From positions 1 to 12,049 of the forward strand of contig JAKACE010000022.1 of assembly GCA_021821705.1 (NCBI GenBank): a stretch of DNA of 12,049 bases, read 5' to 3'. The DNA comes from Actinomycetes bacterium (GTDB lineage Bacteria > Actinomycetota > Acidimicrobiia > Acidimicrobiales > Palsa-688). Below the pieces are notes generated by a model that was not told the origin of the DNA, searched no databases, and was given only the letters and a program-made list of their open reading frames with translations. Both the position numbers and the translations under genes were made by a program. This document shows positions 1 through 6,392 of this stretch, piece by piece (positions within the stretch are counted from its first letter, which is position 1; every line of letters starts with the position of its first letter).

Positions 1-1
1 C

Positions 2-1105
2 AAGACCAGCGTTTCCCCCTCCATAGCCGCCATGGCCGCGTGTCACGAGGAGGGCAGGGTGCTGGTGCTCACGGTCGACCCGGCCCGCCGGCTGGCACAG
101 GCGCTGGGGTTGGCATCCGCTCCGGGCCGGGCGCAGCGCGTGCCTCCCGAGGCCTTCGCCGAGGCGGGCGCTGCGCCGCACGGGGAGCTGTGGGCGGAGA
201 TGCTAGACACCAAGCAGAGCTGGGACCGCCTGGTGCGAAGGCACGCGCCGGACCCGCACACGGCTCAACGCATACTCGACAATCCCCTCTACCAGAACAT
301 CTCCGGGCGCTTCGTCCAGAGCCACGACTACATCGCGGTGGAGCGGCTCCACGAGCTCCACTCCGAGGGCAACTACGACCTGATCGTGGTGGACACCCCG
401 CCTACCCGCAATGCCGTCGATTTCCTGCTGGCTCCCCAGCGCATGGCCGAGTTCTTCAGCTCGCGCCTGCTGCGCCTGCTCACGGTGCCCTACCGCAGCC
501 GGTTCGTTGACGTGGCGGCCAAGCCCTTCTACTACGTGGCCGACCGAGTGCTGGGGTCCCAGTTCTTGGAGGATATTGCCGAGTTCTTCATTCTCTTCCA
601 GACCCTCTCGGACGGTTTCGTCGCCCGTGCCCGCGAGGTCGAGCGCCTGCTGTCGGACCGCCGCACCAGCTTCCTCGTCGTCAGCACGCTCGAGACCGTG
701 CCAGTGCACGAGGCCGAGGCCTTCATGGCCATGCTCCCCGCCAAGAGGCTCCAGCTCGGCGGTGTCGTCCTCAACAAGGTCCTCCCCTCCTACCTCATGC
801 AGCCCCACCTGGGCGAGCGGGCAGAGCGGTTGTGCGACGAGGCCGCCGAACTGGCGGCCGGATTGTGCGGCGATGGCGGTCCGATGACGGACCAGGACCC
901 GGTGATCGTCGAGAGGGTGCTGGCCGAGCTCGGCGCCAACTTCAACAACATCGCCGTCGTGGCCAGGCGGGAAGCAGGACAACGGACCGAGCTGGCTAGG
1001 AACGCGGTGATAATGGCGAGCGTGCCCGAGCTCGACGACGACGTCCACGACCTCGCCGGGGTCCTCCGCCTTGGCCGCCACGTCTGGTCCGGGGGAGTGC
1101 AATAG
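2..1105 (+). CDS. ArsA-family ATPase, Rv3680-like (5' end cut by window edge)
   Basis: The reading frame is open from base 2, so the gene begins before the window. The first residues, KTSVSPSIAAM, look like the end of a Walker A P-loop (GKT[ST]) whose glycines lie outside. Next come LTVDPARRLAQALG (the DPA segment of ArsA/GET3 ATPases) and, near base 380, LIVVDTPPTRNAVDFLLAP, a Walker B/switch region. From memory this resembles mycobacterial Rv3680, one of two ArsA-like subunits (Rv3679/Rv3680) tied to redox and carbon-source stress rather than arsenite export. No metal-binding cysteine cluster is visible, so arsenite transport is unlikely. The ATG at base 32 lies inside the conserved fold and is not the true start. 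A partner subunit may lie just upstream. The stop is followed three bases later by pdtaS, so the two are probably co-transcribed. The family call is firm; the physiological role is inferred. Confidence 0.9.
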   Translation, partial: KTSVSPSIAAMAACHEEGRVLVLTVDPARRLAQALGLASAPGRAQRVPPEAFAEAGAAPHGELWAEMLDTKQSWDRLVRRHAPDPHTAQRILDNPLYQNISGRFVQSHDYIAVERLHELHSEGNYDLIVVDTPPTRNAVDFLLAPQRMAEFFSSRLLRLLTVPYRSRFVDVAAKPFYYVADRVLGSQFLEDIAEFFILFQTLSDGFVARAREVERLLSDRRTSFLVVSTLETVPVHEAEAFMAMLPAKRLQLGGVVLNKVLPSYLMQPHLGERAERLCDEAAELAAGLCGDGGPMTDQDPVIVERVLAELGANFNNIAVVARREAGQRTELARNAVIMASVPELDDDVHDLAGVLRLGRHVWSGGVQ

Positions 1106-1108
1106 CCG

Positions 1109-2590
1109 GTGGCGACCCTCTCGGAGCTGCTGCGGGACCGCTCTCCCGTCCCGGACAAGGTGGTTGACCATCTCCAGCGCCTGATCGGCTCGTGGAGCAT
1201 CCTGTCGGACCTTTCGTTCTCGGACCTGTTGTTGTTCGTGCCGGCGCACGGCGACGGCTGCCGCTTCCTGGTGGTGGGCCAGGTGAGGCCTACCACCAGC
1301 CAGACCCTGCACCTGGAGGATCTCCTGGGTCTGGAGGTAGGAGAGCAGGACCGGCCCCTGCTGTCGCGCGCCTGGAGCCTGGGCAGTGTCGTCGAGGGCG
1401 AGGTGCCAGTGGCGGCCAGGGGTGAGACGGCCAGGGTGGTGTGCATCCCCGTGCGCCTGGACGGCGAGGTCGTGGCGGTGATGACCAGGGAAGCGCCCCT
1501 GATAGTCGGGCGACGCCCGGGAGAGCTCGAGCGGGTCTACGTGAGCGTGTTCGACCGCATGGCTCGGATGGTGACCGCCGGTGAGTTCCCTTTCCCTGTC
1601 GACGAGCCTCTCTCCAGCGAGGCCCCTCGGGTGGGGGACGGGGTGATGACCCTCGACGGGTCCGCCCGGGTCGAGTTCGCCTCTCCCAATGCGGTGAACG
1701 CCATGCACCGGCTCGGCATCTACCGGGGCGTGCTGGGTGCCAGCCTGGAGGAGCTGGGCCTGGAGGACTCCCCGGTGCCCGCAGCCTTTGCCGAGCGTGT
1801 ACCGCACTCGGAGGAGCTCGAGCTCGGCGAAGTGGCGGTTTTCATCCGCTGCATCCCACTGATCGACCAGTCACGCGTCGTCGGTGCCCTTGTCCTGGTG
1901 CGTGACGTCACCGACATCAGGCGCCGGGACCGCCTGCTGCTCGGCAAGGACGTCGCCATCCGCGAGGTCCACCACCGCGTGAAGAACAACCTTCAGACGA
2001 TCTCGTCGCTACTGCGCCTGCAGGCGCGCCGCCTCCCCCGCGGCGACGCCCGTCACGCCCTGGAGGAGGCCGAACGCCGGGTGCGCAGCATCGCCGTCGT
2101 CCACGAGATCCTGTCCCGGGACACAACCGACGAGGTCGATTTCAACGAGATCCTGCCGTCACTGGCTCGCATGGCCGAGGACCTGTCCAGCACGGCAGCC
2201 CCCGTTCACGTGACCTGGTCGGGCGCGCCGGGGGAGATGGGCGCCCAGGTGGCGACGCCGCTGGCTGTCGCCCTGAACGAGCTCCTACAGAACGCCGTCG
2301 AGCATGCCTTCGTCGCGCCGGAGTACCTGGGCGGCGAGCGACGGGCCGAGGTCCATCTGGCGTTCGAGCGCCGGGGCGACGACCTCCATGTCGAGGTGAG
2401 GGACAACGGGATCGGCCTGCCCGAGGGCTTCTGCGTCGACGAGACCCCGAGCCTGGGCCTGTCGATCGTGAGGGGACTGGTGAACAGCCAGCTCGGTGGT
2501 CACATCCGCATGAGCGAGGACAACGGGACCGTCGTCAACCTGGTGGTGCGGGCCAGCCATTCCGACCGCGACGACCTGGCCCGTATCTGA
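1109..2590 (+). CDS. pdtaS: PdtaS-like sensor histidine kinase (HisKA_2 type)
   Basis: This is a 493-residue soluble two-component sensor kinase with no membrane segment. The N-terminal ~150 residues resemble the GAF-like histidine kinase N domain, ~175-270 are PAS-like (ending LVLVRDVTDI), and the HisKA_2 dimerisation helix at ~284-307 contains REVHHRVKNNLQ with the phospho-acceptor His at 288/289. The ATPase domain is intact: N-box ELLQNAVEHA (Asn395), G1 RDNGIG (Asp432) and G2 SLGLSIVRGL (448-457). In mycobacteria PdtaS phosphorylates the RNA-binding ANTAR regulator PdtaR; no such regulator is in this window. The GTG start is supported by GGGGGAG eleven bases upstream, inside the end of the ATPase gene, and by full coverage of the N domain. 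It converges on whiB1, as in M. tuberculosis. Confidence in family and start is high. Confidence 0.93.
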   Translation: MATLSELLRDRSPVPDKVVDHLQRLIGSWSILSDLSFSDLLLFVPAHGDGCRFLVVGQVRPTTSQTLHLEDLLGLEVGEQDRPLLSRAWSLGSVVEGEVPVAARGETARVVCIPVRLDGEVVAVMTREAPLIVGRRPGELERVYVSVFDRMARMVTAGEFPFPVDEPLSSEAPRVGDGVMTLDGSARVEFASPNAVNAMHRLGIYRGVLGASLEELGLEDSPVPAAFAERVPHSEELELGEVAVFIRCIPLIDQSRVVGALVLVRDVTDIRRRDRLLLGKDVAIREVHHRVKNNLQTISSLLRLQARRLPRGDARHALEEAERRVRSIAVVHEILSRDTTDEVDFNEILPSLARMAEDLSSTAAPVHVTWSGAPGEMGAQVATPLAVALNELLQNAVEHAFVAPEYLGGERRAEVHLAFERRGDDLHVEVRDNGIGLPEGFCVDETPSLGLSIVRGLVNSQLGGHIRMSEDNGTVVNLVVRASHSDRDDLARI

Positions 2591-2625
2591 GCTGCGCAGC
2601 CGCTCGCCGAATTCGGGTGAGGCCA

Positions 2626-2648
2626 GGCCGCACCGCCGTGGTGTGGCC
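2626..2648. terminator. Hairpin between convergent pdtaS and whiB1
   Basis: A 9-bp stem GGCCGCACC / GGTGTGGCC (one G-U pair on the plus strand) closes a 5-base loop, GCCGT. It lies 35 bases after the pdtaS stop and about 75 bases after the whiB1 stop on the other strand, so it could end transcription from both sides. No T-run follows on either strand, as is common in GC-rich actinobacteria, so termination is inferred from position and stem strength only. Confidence 0.45.
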
Positions 2649-2722
2649 AGCGCAGCACCAACACCCTCAGCCGGCGCGTCGGGGGGAGCGGTCCGTGGCC
2701 CGCCACCAGGTCTCCGGGGTGC

Positions 2723-3013
2723 TCAGCCGGCCCGGCGCTGGCGGGCAAGCCAGACTTTGCGAAGCTTGCGACGCTCCTCCTCGGTGGTACCACCCCAGAT
2801 GCCCGACTCCTGGTTGGTGGCCAAGGCGAACTCCAGGCAGCTACTACGGGCGTCACAGGTGTTGCACACCGCCTTGGCGTTGACGATCTGCTCGACCGCC
2901 GGCCCGGTGCTGCCAACGGGGAAGAACAGGTCGGGATCGGTGTCCCGGCATGCCGCTCGCTCTCGCCAGTCCTCTACGTCCCACTCGATGGTCCGGGTCC
3001 AAGTCAGGGCCAC
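2723..3013 (-). CDS. whiB1: WhiB-family iron-sulfur transcriptional regulator, WhiB1-like
   Basis: A 96-residue WhiB/Wbl protein. The four cluster-binding cysteines are at 22, 50, 53 and 59 (C-x27-C-x2-C-x5-C), followed by the family turn GIWGG (71-75) and a basic tail, KLRKVWLARQRR, suited to DNA contact. CRDTDPDLFFPVG and GPAVEQI match WhiB1 closely. WhiB1 carries a [4Fe-4S] cluster that reacts with nitric oxide and binds the primary sigma factor. The frame stays open far upstream, but the GTG at 3013-3011 is preceded by AGGAGG nine bases away and gives the usual short N-terminus; longer starts would add ~66 residues not typical of the family. Convergence with pdtaS repeats the mycobacterial order, which supports the WhiB1 assignment over other WhiB paralogues. 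Upstream lie a promoter and two CRP-like sites. Confidence 0.93.
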   Translation of the reverse strand: MALTWTRTIEWDVEDWRERAACRDTDPDLFFPVGSTGPAVEQIVNAKAVCNTCDARSSCLEFALATNQESGIWGGTTEEERRKLRKVWLARQRRAG

Positions 3014-3021
3014 TAAGTCAT

Positions 3022-3027
3022 CCTCCT
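3022..3027 (-). promoter_or_regulatory. AGGAGG ribosome binding site that fixes the whiB1 start
   Basis: On the minus strand AGGAGG is followed by nine bases (ATGACTTA preceded by G) and then GTG. It is a perfect Shine-Dalgarno core at good spacing and chooses this GTG over in-frame ATG codons farther upstream. Confidence 0.8.
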
Positions 3028-3081
3028 GGCGAGCCACAAGCATTCGACCGGGGGCCTCGGTCCAGCAACAGTGCTGCTGCT

Positions 3082-3097
3082 TGTGAAAGTCTTCACG
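3082..3097. promoter_or_regulatory. CRP-like palindrome, site A (promoter-proximal to whiB1)
   Basis: The plus strand reads TGTGA-AAGTCT-TCACG, and the minus strand CGTGA-N6-TCACA. This matches the mycobacterial cAMP-receptor consensus (C/T)GTGA-N6-TCAC(G/A) at every specified base. It lies 69 bases upstream of the whiB1 GTG. Relative to the TATACT promoter it would lie about 48 bases inside the transcript, a position more suited to repression. In M. tuberculosis whiB1 is a known target of the cAMP receptor protein Rv3676 through two sites. Binding here is inferred. Confidence 0.6.
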
Positions 3098-3143
3098 TGT
3101 CAGCGGTACGAACCACGACGGGGTCGAAGTCGTGCGTAGAGGC

Positions 3144-3171
3144 AGTATAGCCCCCACCTGCCGGACCGCAA
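3144..3171 (-). promoter_or_regulatory. Candidate housekeeping promoter for whiB1
   Basis: On the minus strand TTGCGG (3171-3166) and TATACT (3149-3144) are separated by 16 bases. The -10 hexamer matches TATAAT at five of six positions; the -35 keeps only TTG. Transcription would start near 3137, giving a leader of about 120 bases. It lies between the two CRP-like sites. Confidence 0.5.
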
Positions 3172-3218
3172 GGGCTTCTTGCGCGTTCAGCCCGTCCCGC
3201 CCTGCACGCACAATTAGG

Positions 3219-3234
3219 TGTGGCGCAATTCACA
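3219..3234. promoter_or_regulatory. CRP-like palindrome, site B (upstream of the whiB1 promoter)
   Basis: The plus strand reads TGTGG-CGCAAT-TCACA, nine of ten consensus positions of TGTGA-N6-TCACA. It sits inside a wider GTGTG-N8-CACAC inverted repeat (3218-3235). Its centre is about 90 bases upstream of the predicted whiB1 start point, a distance compatible with activation. It is weaker than site A because one half-site ends in G. Confidence 0.45.
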
Positions 3235-3239
3235 CAATA

Positions 3240-3272
3240 CTCACCAGACTGCGCTTCGGCGGCCCTGGTGAG
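3240..3272 (-). terminator. Strong hairpin just after the lipid kinase gene
   Basis: A perfect 8-bp outer stem (CTCACCAG / CTGGTGAG) encloses an inner CGC/GCG stem closing a four-base loop. The loop reads TTCG on the plus strand, closed by C-G, and CGAA on the transcribed minus strand. It begins three bases after the stop of the diacylglycerol-kinase-like gene and is followed by the T-containing TATTGTGTG. It probably ends the rsbW-sigF-kinase transcript before whiB1. Confidence 0.65.
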
Positions 3273-3274
3273 GA

Positions 3275-4216
3275 TTACTGGTCGGCACCGGCCTGGGAGG
3301 GCGCCCGCCAGGGCCGTACGAGCGCGAGAGCCCGGTCCTGCCAGCTGAACACGATTTGGCGCGATTCGCCCACATAATCGCCGTCGAGCTGATAGGGGAC
3401 CGGCCGGTCGGACCTGATGCATAGCCCCGGAAGTTCGCGCCAGGCGCGCACGTGCGGGCTGCTCCTGTCTTCCAATCCCCGACCCAGGGCCTGGCCCACC
3501 ACTCTGGCCAGCGTTGGGGCACCGAGGTCGTCCATGGCCATGACCCCGAGCGCCCCCTCGAGGGAGGTCCCTGCCAGGATCTGCACCGGCCGGCGCCCGA
3601 AGAACGTATATGGCGCCGTGTTGAGGCAAATAGCGAAGCGGGCGCGGTGGTTTTCGCCGGTTGGAAGCTCGACGTCGAACTCATCGGCATGAGGACCGTA
3701 GTCACGCAGCAGTGCCACAAGGGCGGCGGCGACGAATACAGCCGGCCCGGCATAGCGTTTGAGCCGCGCCATCTTTTCGACTCGGGCTACGACCGCGGCG
3801 TCGAAGCCGACACCAGCGTGAAAAAGGAAGTACCGGGAATTGGCCTGGCCCAGCCCCACCCGCCTCGCCGGGGGCCCCAGGCATTCGAGTAGCTGGGTGG
3901 TGGCATCTATCGGGTCGTTGGCCATGCCTATGCTCCGGGCGAACACGTTGGTCGAGCCCCCCGGGAGCACGGCCAAGGCGGTGGGCGAGCCGGCCAGGCC
4001 GTTGGCGGCCTCGTTGAGGGTGCCGTCGCCACCGAGGACCACCACGGCGTCCACCGCAGCCGCCGCCGCGCCCTGAGCTATACGGGCGGCGTGGCCCCGG
4101 CGGTTGGTCTCGCGCAGGACCACCTCGTGCTGCGCTGACAACGCCTTCTGTATGACGACCCGGGCCCGGGGGGTCACCGAGGAAGCAGAAGTGTTGACCA
4201 GCAGCACCAGCCGCAT
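3275..4216 (-). CDS. Diacylglycerol kinase family lipid kinase (YegS/DagK-like)
   Basis: A 313-residue protein of the diacylglycerol/sphingosine kinase fold, normal in length for the bacterial family. The nucleotide-binding signature GGDGTLNEAANGL is at 62-74 and the second loop LPGGSTNVFAR at 84-94. The second domain carries HAGVGFDA (133-140) and QLDGDYVG (276-283), the usual C-terminal acidic motif. Such enzymes phosphorylate diacylglycerol or related lipids at the inner membrane face with ATP; the substrate cannot be told from sequence. The ATG overlaps the sigF stop by one base (TGATG), with GGAGG thirteen bases upstream, so translation is likely coupled to the sigma factor. A strong hairpin lies just downstream. 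Family confidence is high; membership of the stress regulon is an inference from gene order. Confidence 0.9.
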   Translation of the reverse strand: MRLVLLVNTSASSVTPRARVVIQKALSAQHEVVLRETNRRGHAARIAQGAAAAAVDAVVVLGGDGTLNEAANGLAGSPTALAVLPGGSTNVFARSIGMANDPIDATTQLLECLGPPARRVGLGQANSRYFLFHAGVGFDAAVVARVEKMARLKRYAGPAVFVAAALVALLRDYGPHADEFDVELPTGENHRARFAICLNTAPYTFFGRRPVQILAGTSLEGALGVMAMDDLGAPTLARVVGQALGRGLEDRSSPHVRAWRELPGLCIRSDRPVPYQLDGDYVGESRQIVFSWQDRALALVRPWRAPSQAGADQ

Positions 4217-4971
4217 CAGCGGGCAGGCGCCTCCGCTGCGGAGCGCAGTTGGGCGACGCTGCGCGCCAGCAGGCGCGAGACGTGCATCTGGGAGATGCCC
4301 AGCCTGGTGGCTATCTCCGACTGGGTCAGGCCCTCGAAGAAGCGCAGGTGCAGGATCAGCCGCTCCCTCGGCGGCAGCTGGGCCAGCAGCGGCGACAGCG
4401 TCGCCCTGCTCTCGGCGTCCTCCAGGGAGGGATCCTCCTCGCCCAAACGCATGGCCAGGGTCTCGCCCTCGTCGTTGCCCGTCGGGGCGTCGAGCGAGGT
4501 CGAGCGGTAGGCCTGCCCTGCTTCGAGCGCCTCGAGGACCTCCTCTTCGGAGACCTTGACCTCGGTGGCCAGTTCGGAGATGGTGGGGGAGCGCCCCAGC
4601 TCCTGGCCAAGGGTGGCCACCACCTTGCCCAACCTCAGGTAGAGCTCCTGCATGCGCCGGGGTGCCCGGATGGCCCAGCCCTTGTCCCGGAAGTGGCGCT
4701 TCAGCTCGCCGACGATCGTGTGGGTCGCGTAGGTGGAGAACTCGACGCCCCGCTCGGGGTCGAAGCGGTCCACGGCCTTGATGAGGCCGAGCGAAGCCAC
4801 TTGGACGAGGTCGTCGAGGGCTTCACCTCTGTTGGCGAACCTGCGGGCCAGGTACTCGGCCAGCCCCAGATGGGCGGCCACCAGTTGCTCTCGCAACGAC
4901 GCCTCGCGGCTGGCGGCATAGGCCACGAACTGCTCACGCAACTCCTGTCGCCTGGTAGGTTCCAGGCTCAC
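4216..4971 (-). CDS. sigF: RNA polymerase sigma factor, SigB/SigF/SigG family
   Basis: A 251-residue group 3 sigma factor. Region 2 spans ~30-100: DDLVQVASLGLIKAVDRFD (53-71) is the core-binding helix, and GVEFSTYATHTIVGELKRHF (75-94) continues into -10 recognition. Region 3 follows (~105-165), and region 4 (~195-245) has LPPRERLILHLRFFEGLTQS and the helix-turn-helix IATRLGISQMHVSRLL. This is the stress and sporulation type found in Bacillus SigB and mycobacterial SigF. The start is GTG within a GTGA overlap with the upstream rsbW-like gene, with AGGGGGG six bases before it. Direct coupling to an RsbW-like protein supports the SigF-type assignment and control by anti-sigma sequestration. No anti-anti-sigma (STAS) gene is in the window. 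The exact paralogue name is uncertain. Confidence 0.93.
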   Translation of the reverse strand: MSLEPTRRQELREQFVAYAASREASLREQLVAAHLGLAEYLARRFANRGEALDDLVQVASLGLIKAVDRFDPERGVEFSTYATHTIVGELKRHFRDKGWAIRAPRRMQELYLRLGKVVATLGQELGRSPTISELATEVKVSEEEVLEALEAGQAYRSTSLDAPTGNDEGETLAMRLGEEDPSLEDAESRATLSPLLAQLPPRERLILHLRFFEGLTQSEIATRLGISQMHVSRLLARSVAQLRSAAEAPAR

Positions 4972-5429
4972 AGGGCGCCCCCCTGCGCCTCGCTGCCGAC
5001 CTCTTCGCCGCCGACCTCTTCGCTGCCGCCCTCATCGCTGCCGACCTCGCCGGGCCGCTGGTGCAGCCGCTTGACCAGCTCGAAATGCGGCCCTTCCGCC
5101 CCGTCCTTCAGGAAGTGCTCGTCGACGAGGGCGTCCAGGATGACCTCCGAGAGCTCCGACAGGTGTACCGGGGTGGGGGTGGAGAAGCGGCCCTCGCCTC
5201 GCACGGTCAGCGCGCCCTGCCCCAACAGGAAACGCACATCCAGGATCCCGTCACGACCCGTGCTGCCCGTCATGCCGAAACAGATTTCGTCGATGGCCAG
5301 TCGCAGGTCCTCCACTTGGTCGAAGGTGAACCCGAGGCGGCTGGCCAGGCCGGCCGCCGTGACCCTTGCCAGTCCCAGGAACTCGGGCTTGGCGGGGACA
5401 GCCAAGCGCACCTCGTCTTCATTGCCCAC
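4968..5429 (-). CDS. rsbW: RsbW-like anti-sigma factor with acidic repeat tail
   Basis: A 153-residue protein with a HATPase_c_2-like fold at ~5-125. VRLAVPAKPEFLGLARVTAA and DLRLAIDEIC (41-50) match the N-terminal strand and N-box helix of RsbW/UsfX proteins; Glu48 corresponds to the usual catalytic acid. The classic N-box Asn and a clear DxGxG loop are not evident, as in some divergent actinobacterial members. The role is to bind and hold the SigF-type sigma factor encoded next (GTGA overlap). The start is GTG, with AGGAG nine bases upstream (plus-strand 5439-5443). Residues 127-146 are a tail of four five-residue acidic units, normally absent from this family. The 164 bases upstream (5430-5593) hold no gene, and I see no clear SigF-type promoter there. 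Confidence 0.82.
   Translation of the reverse strand: MGNEDEVRLAVPAKPEFLGLARVTAAGLASRLGFTFDQVEDLRLAIDEICFGMTGSTGRDGILDVRFLLGQGALTVRGEGRFSTPTPVHLSELSEVILDALVDEHFLKDGAEGPHFELVKRLHQRPGEVGSDEGGSEEVGGEEVGSEAQGGAL
4992..5051. repeat. Four tandem 15-bp units inside rsbW
   Basis: Four consecutive 15-base units start with GCTGCCGAC or GCCGCCGAC (one has GCTGCCGCC) and end CTCTTC, CTCATC or CTCGCC. They begin at 4992, 5007, 5022 and 5037. The unit is a whole number of codons and encodes the acidic pentapeptides GEVGS, DEGGS, EEVGG and EEVGS at the C-terminus of the anti-sigma factor. Copy-number change would leave the frame intact. Confidence 0.9.
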
Positions 5430-5593
5430 TCGACGTGGCTCCTCTCCCGGATCGCCTGCTCACTTCGGCCCCTCGGGGCGCTGCGCCGCCAGCCGTGCCG
5501 GGCCGCAGGCGTAGGGCCACGTTAGCCGGGGTGGGGCCTTTGCGGGGGGGCGGGGGTGTCCCCGAGGGCAGGAGCGGGCGTACGGCGGTCGGC

Positions 5594-6364
5594 TCAGATC
5601 AGCGGCCAGGGATAGGGGAACTCGCCCGTCGGGGCCGGGTAAAGCCGCCTGCGGCACAGGCCGCGCGCCCGGTGGACGACGGCCCTCACCTCCTCGTCGT
5701 CCAGCAACAACTCGAGGCCGGCCGGGAGCTCGCCCCTGCTCAGAGGGGTCAGGTCCTCGATCAGCTCCGGCTCGATGGCCTCGCCGGCGAAGTCCCATAT
5801 GACCGTGCGGAGCTTGGGAGCGGCATGAAAACAGACGCCGTGGTCGATGCCCCAGATGCGGCCGCCCGGCCCGTGCAGGCAGTGGCCCGCCTTGCGGTCG
5901 GCGTTGTTGGCCACCACGTCGAACAAGGCCATCCGGCGAAGGGCGGCATGCGTGGCAGGGTCTTCGAGGAGGGTGAAGTAGTGCTGCTCGAAGTCCGCTT
6001 CTACCCAGAGCTGCACCGAGCCCGCTCCGAGGGGCCCGTCACGGCGGCTCACAGTCGGCGGTACGAGGTGCCATCCCAGGTGCTCCGACAGTTCGTAGGC
6101 TGCCACTTCCCGCCGCCAGAGCCCAGCGGGGAAGTCCCACAGTGGGCGCTCGCCCGCCTCGGGCTTGTACACGGCCAAAAGCTCGGAGGCGCCCGGGCCC
6201 TCGCCCGGACCGGGAGGTCCTGGCTCCACCTCGACCAGGAAGGTCGCGTTCGAGCTCCACGGCAGGCGGCCCCGCAGTTGCAGCGGGGCATTGCACAAGC
6301 GCTCGGCCAGTGCGGCCATCCCACCGTCGGGCTGGCCCCTGTGGTCCTCGGGGTGGATGCTCAC
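5594..6364 (-). CDS. SCO1664-family protein with PI3/PI4-kinase-like fold
   Basis: A 256-residue member of the actinobacterial SCO1664 (TIGR03843) family. Kinase-like features run in order: LLAVYKPEAGERPLWDFP (62-79) with a candidate ATP-binding Lys68; RREVAAYELSEHLGW (84-98) with a possible helix-C Glu; FDVVANNADRKAGH (148-161), which resembles the catalytic D..N..D loop; and WGIDHGVCFH (171-180), resembling the metal-binding DFG/DHG turn. These suggest a phosphotransferase, but the substrate is unknown. The GTG at 6364 is chosen because it gives the family's usual length and lies 28 bases after the DUF3090 stop; no strong ribosome site is seen, and an internal ATG (residue 16) is possible. 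The frame is open much farther upstream, but that sequence is shadow composition over the DUF3090 gene. It is third in the trio. Confidence 0.85.
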   Translation of the reverse strand: MSIHPEDHRGQPDGGMAALAERLCNAPLQLRGRLPWSSNATFLVEVEPGPPGPGEGPGASELLAVYKPEAGERPLWDFPAGLWRREVAAYELSEHLGWHLVPPTVSRRDGPLGAGSVQLWVEADFEQHYFTLLEDPATHAALRRMALFDVVANNADRKAGHCLHGPGGRIWGIDHGVCFHAAPKLRTVIWDFAGEAIEPELIEDLTPLSRGELPAGLELLLDDEEVRAVVHRARGLCRRRLYPAPTGEFPYPWPLI

Positions 6365-6392
6365 GGTGCTCGCCGGGGCCGTGGGGGCGGCC

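Noticed and set aside
32..1105. ATG at base 32 as the true start of the ATPase gene
   Set aside because: Conserved P-loop sequence continues in frame upstream to the window edge, so the gene is truncated by the window.
203..1807. A 534-codon open frame on the minus strand
   Set aside because: It is antisense to the ArsA-like and pdtaS genes, which both have clear catalytic motifs. It is rich in His, Gln and Gly with no domain.
3014..3211. Extended N-terminus for whiB1 from an ATG at 3211
   Set aside because: It would add ~66 residues across the promoter and CRP-like site. The AGGAGG-supported GTG at 3013 gives a normal WhiB1 length.
4249..5514. A 421-codon open frame on the plus strand over sigF and rsbW
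   Set aside because: It is antisense shadow; the minus-strand frames carry sigma region 2/4 and RsbW motifs with coupled starts.
5430..5593. SigF-type autoregulatory promoter (GTTT ... GGGTA) upstream of rsbW
   Set aside because: I found no convincing pair of elements on the minus strand in this gap. A different promoter or read-through from the trio is equally possible.
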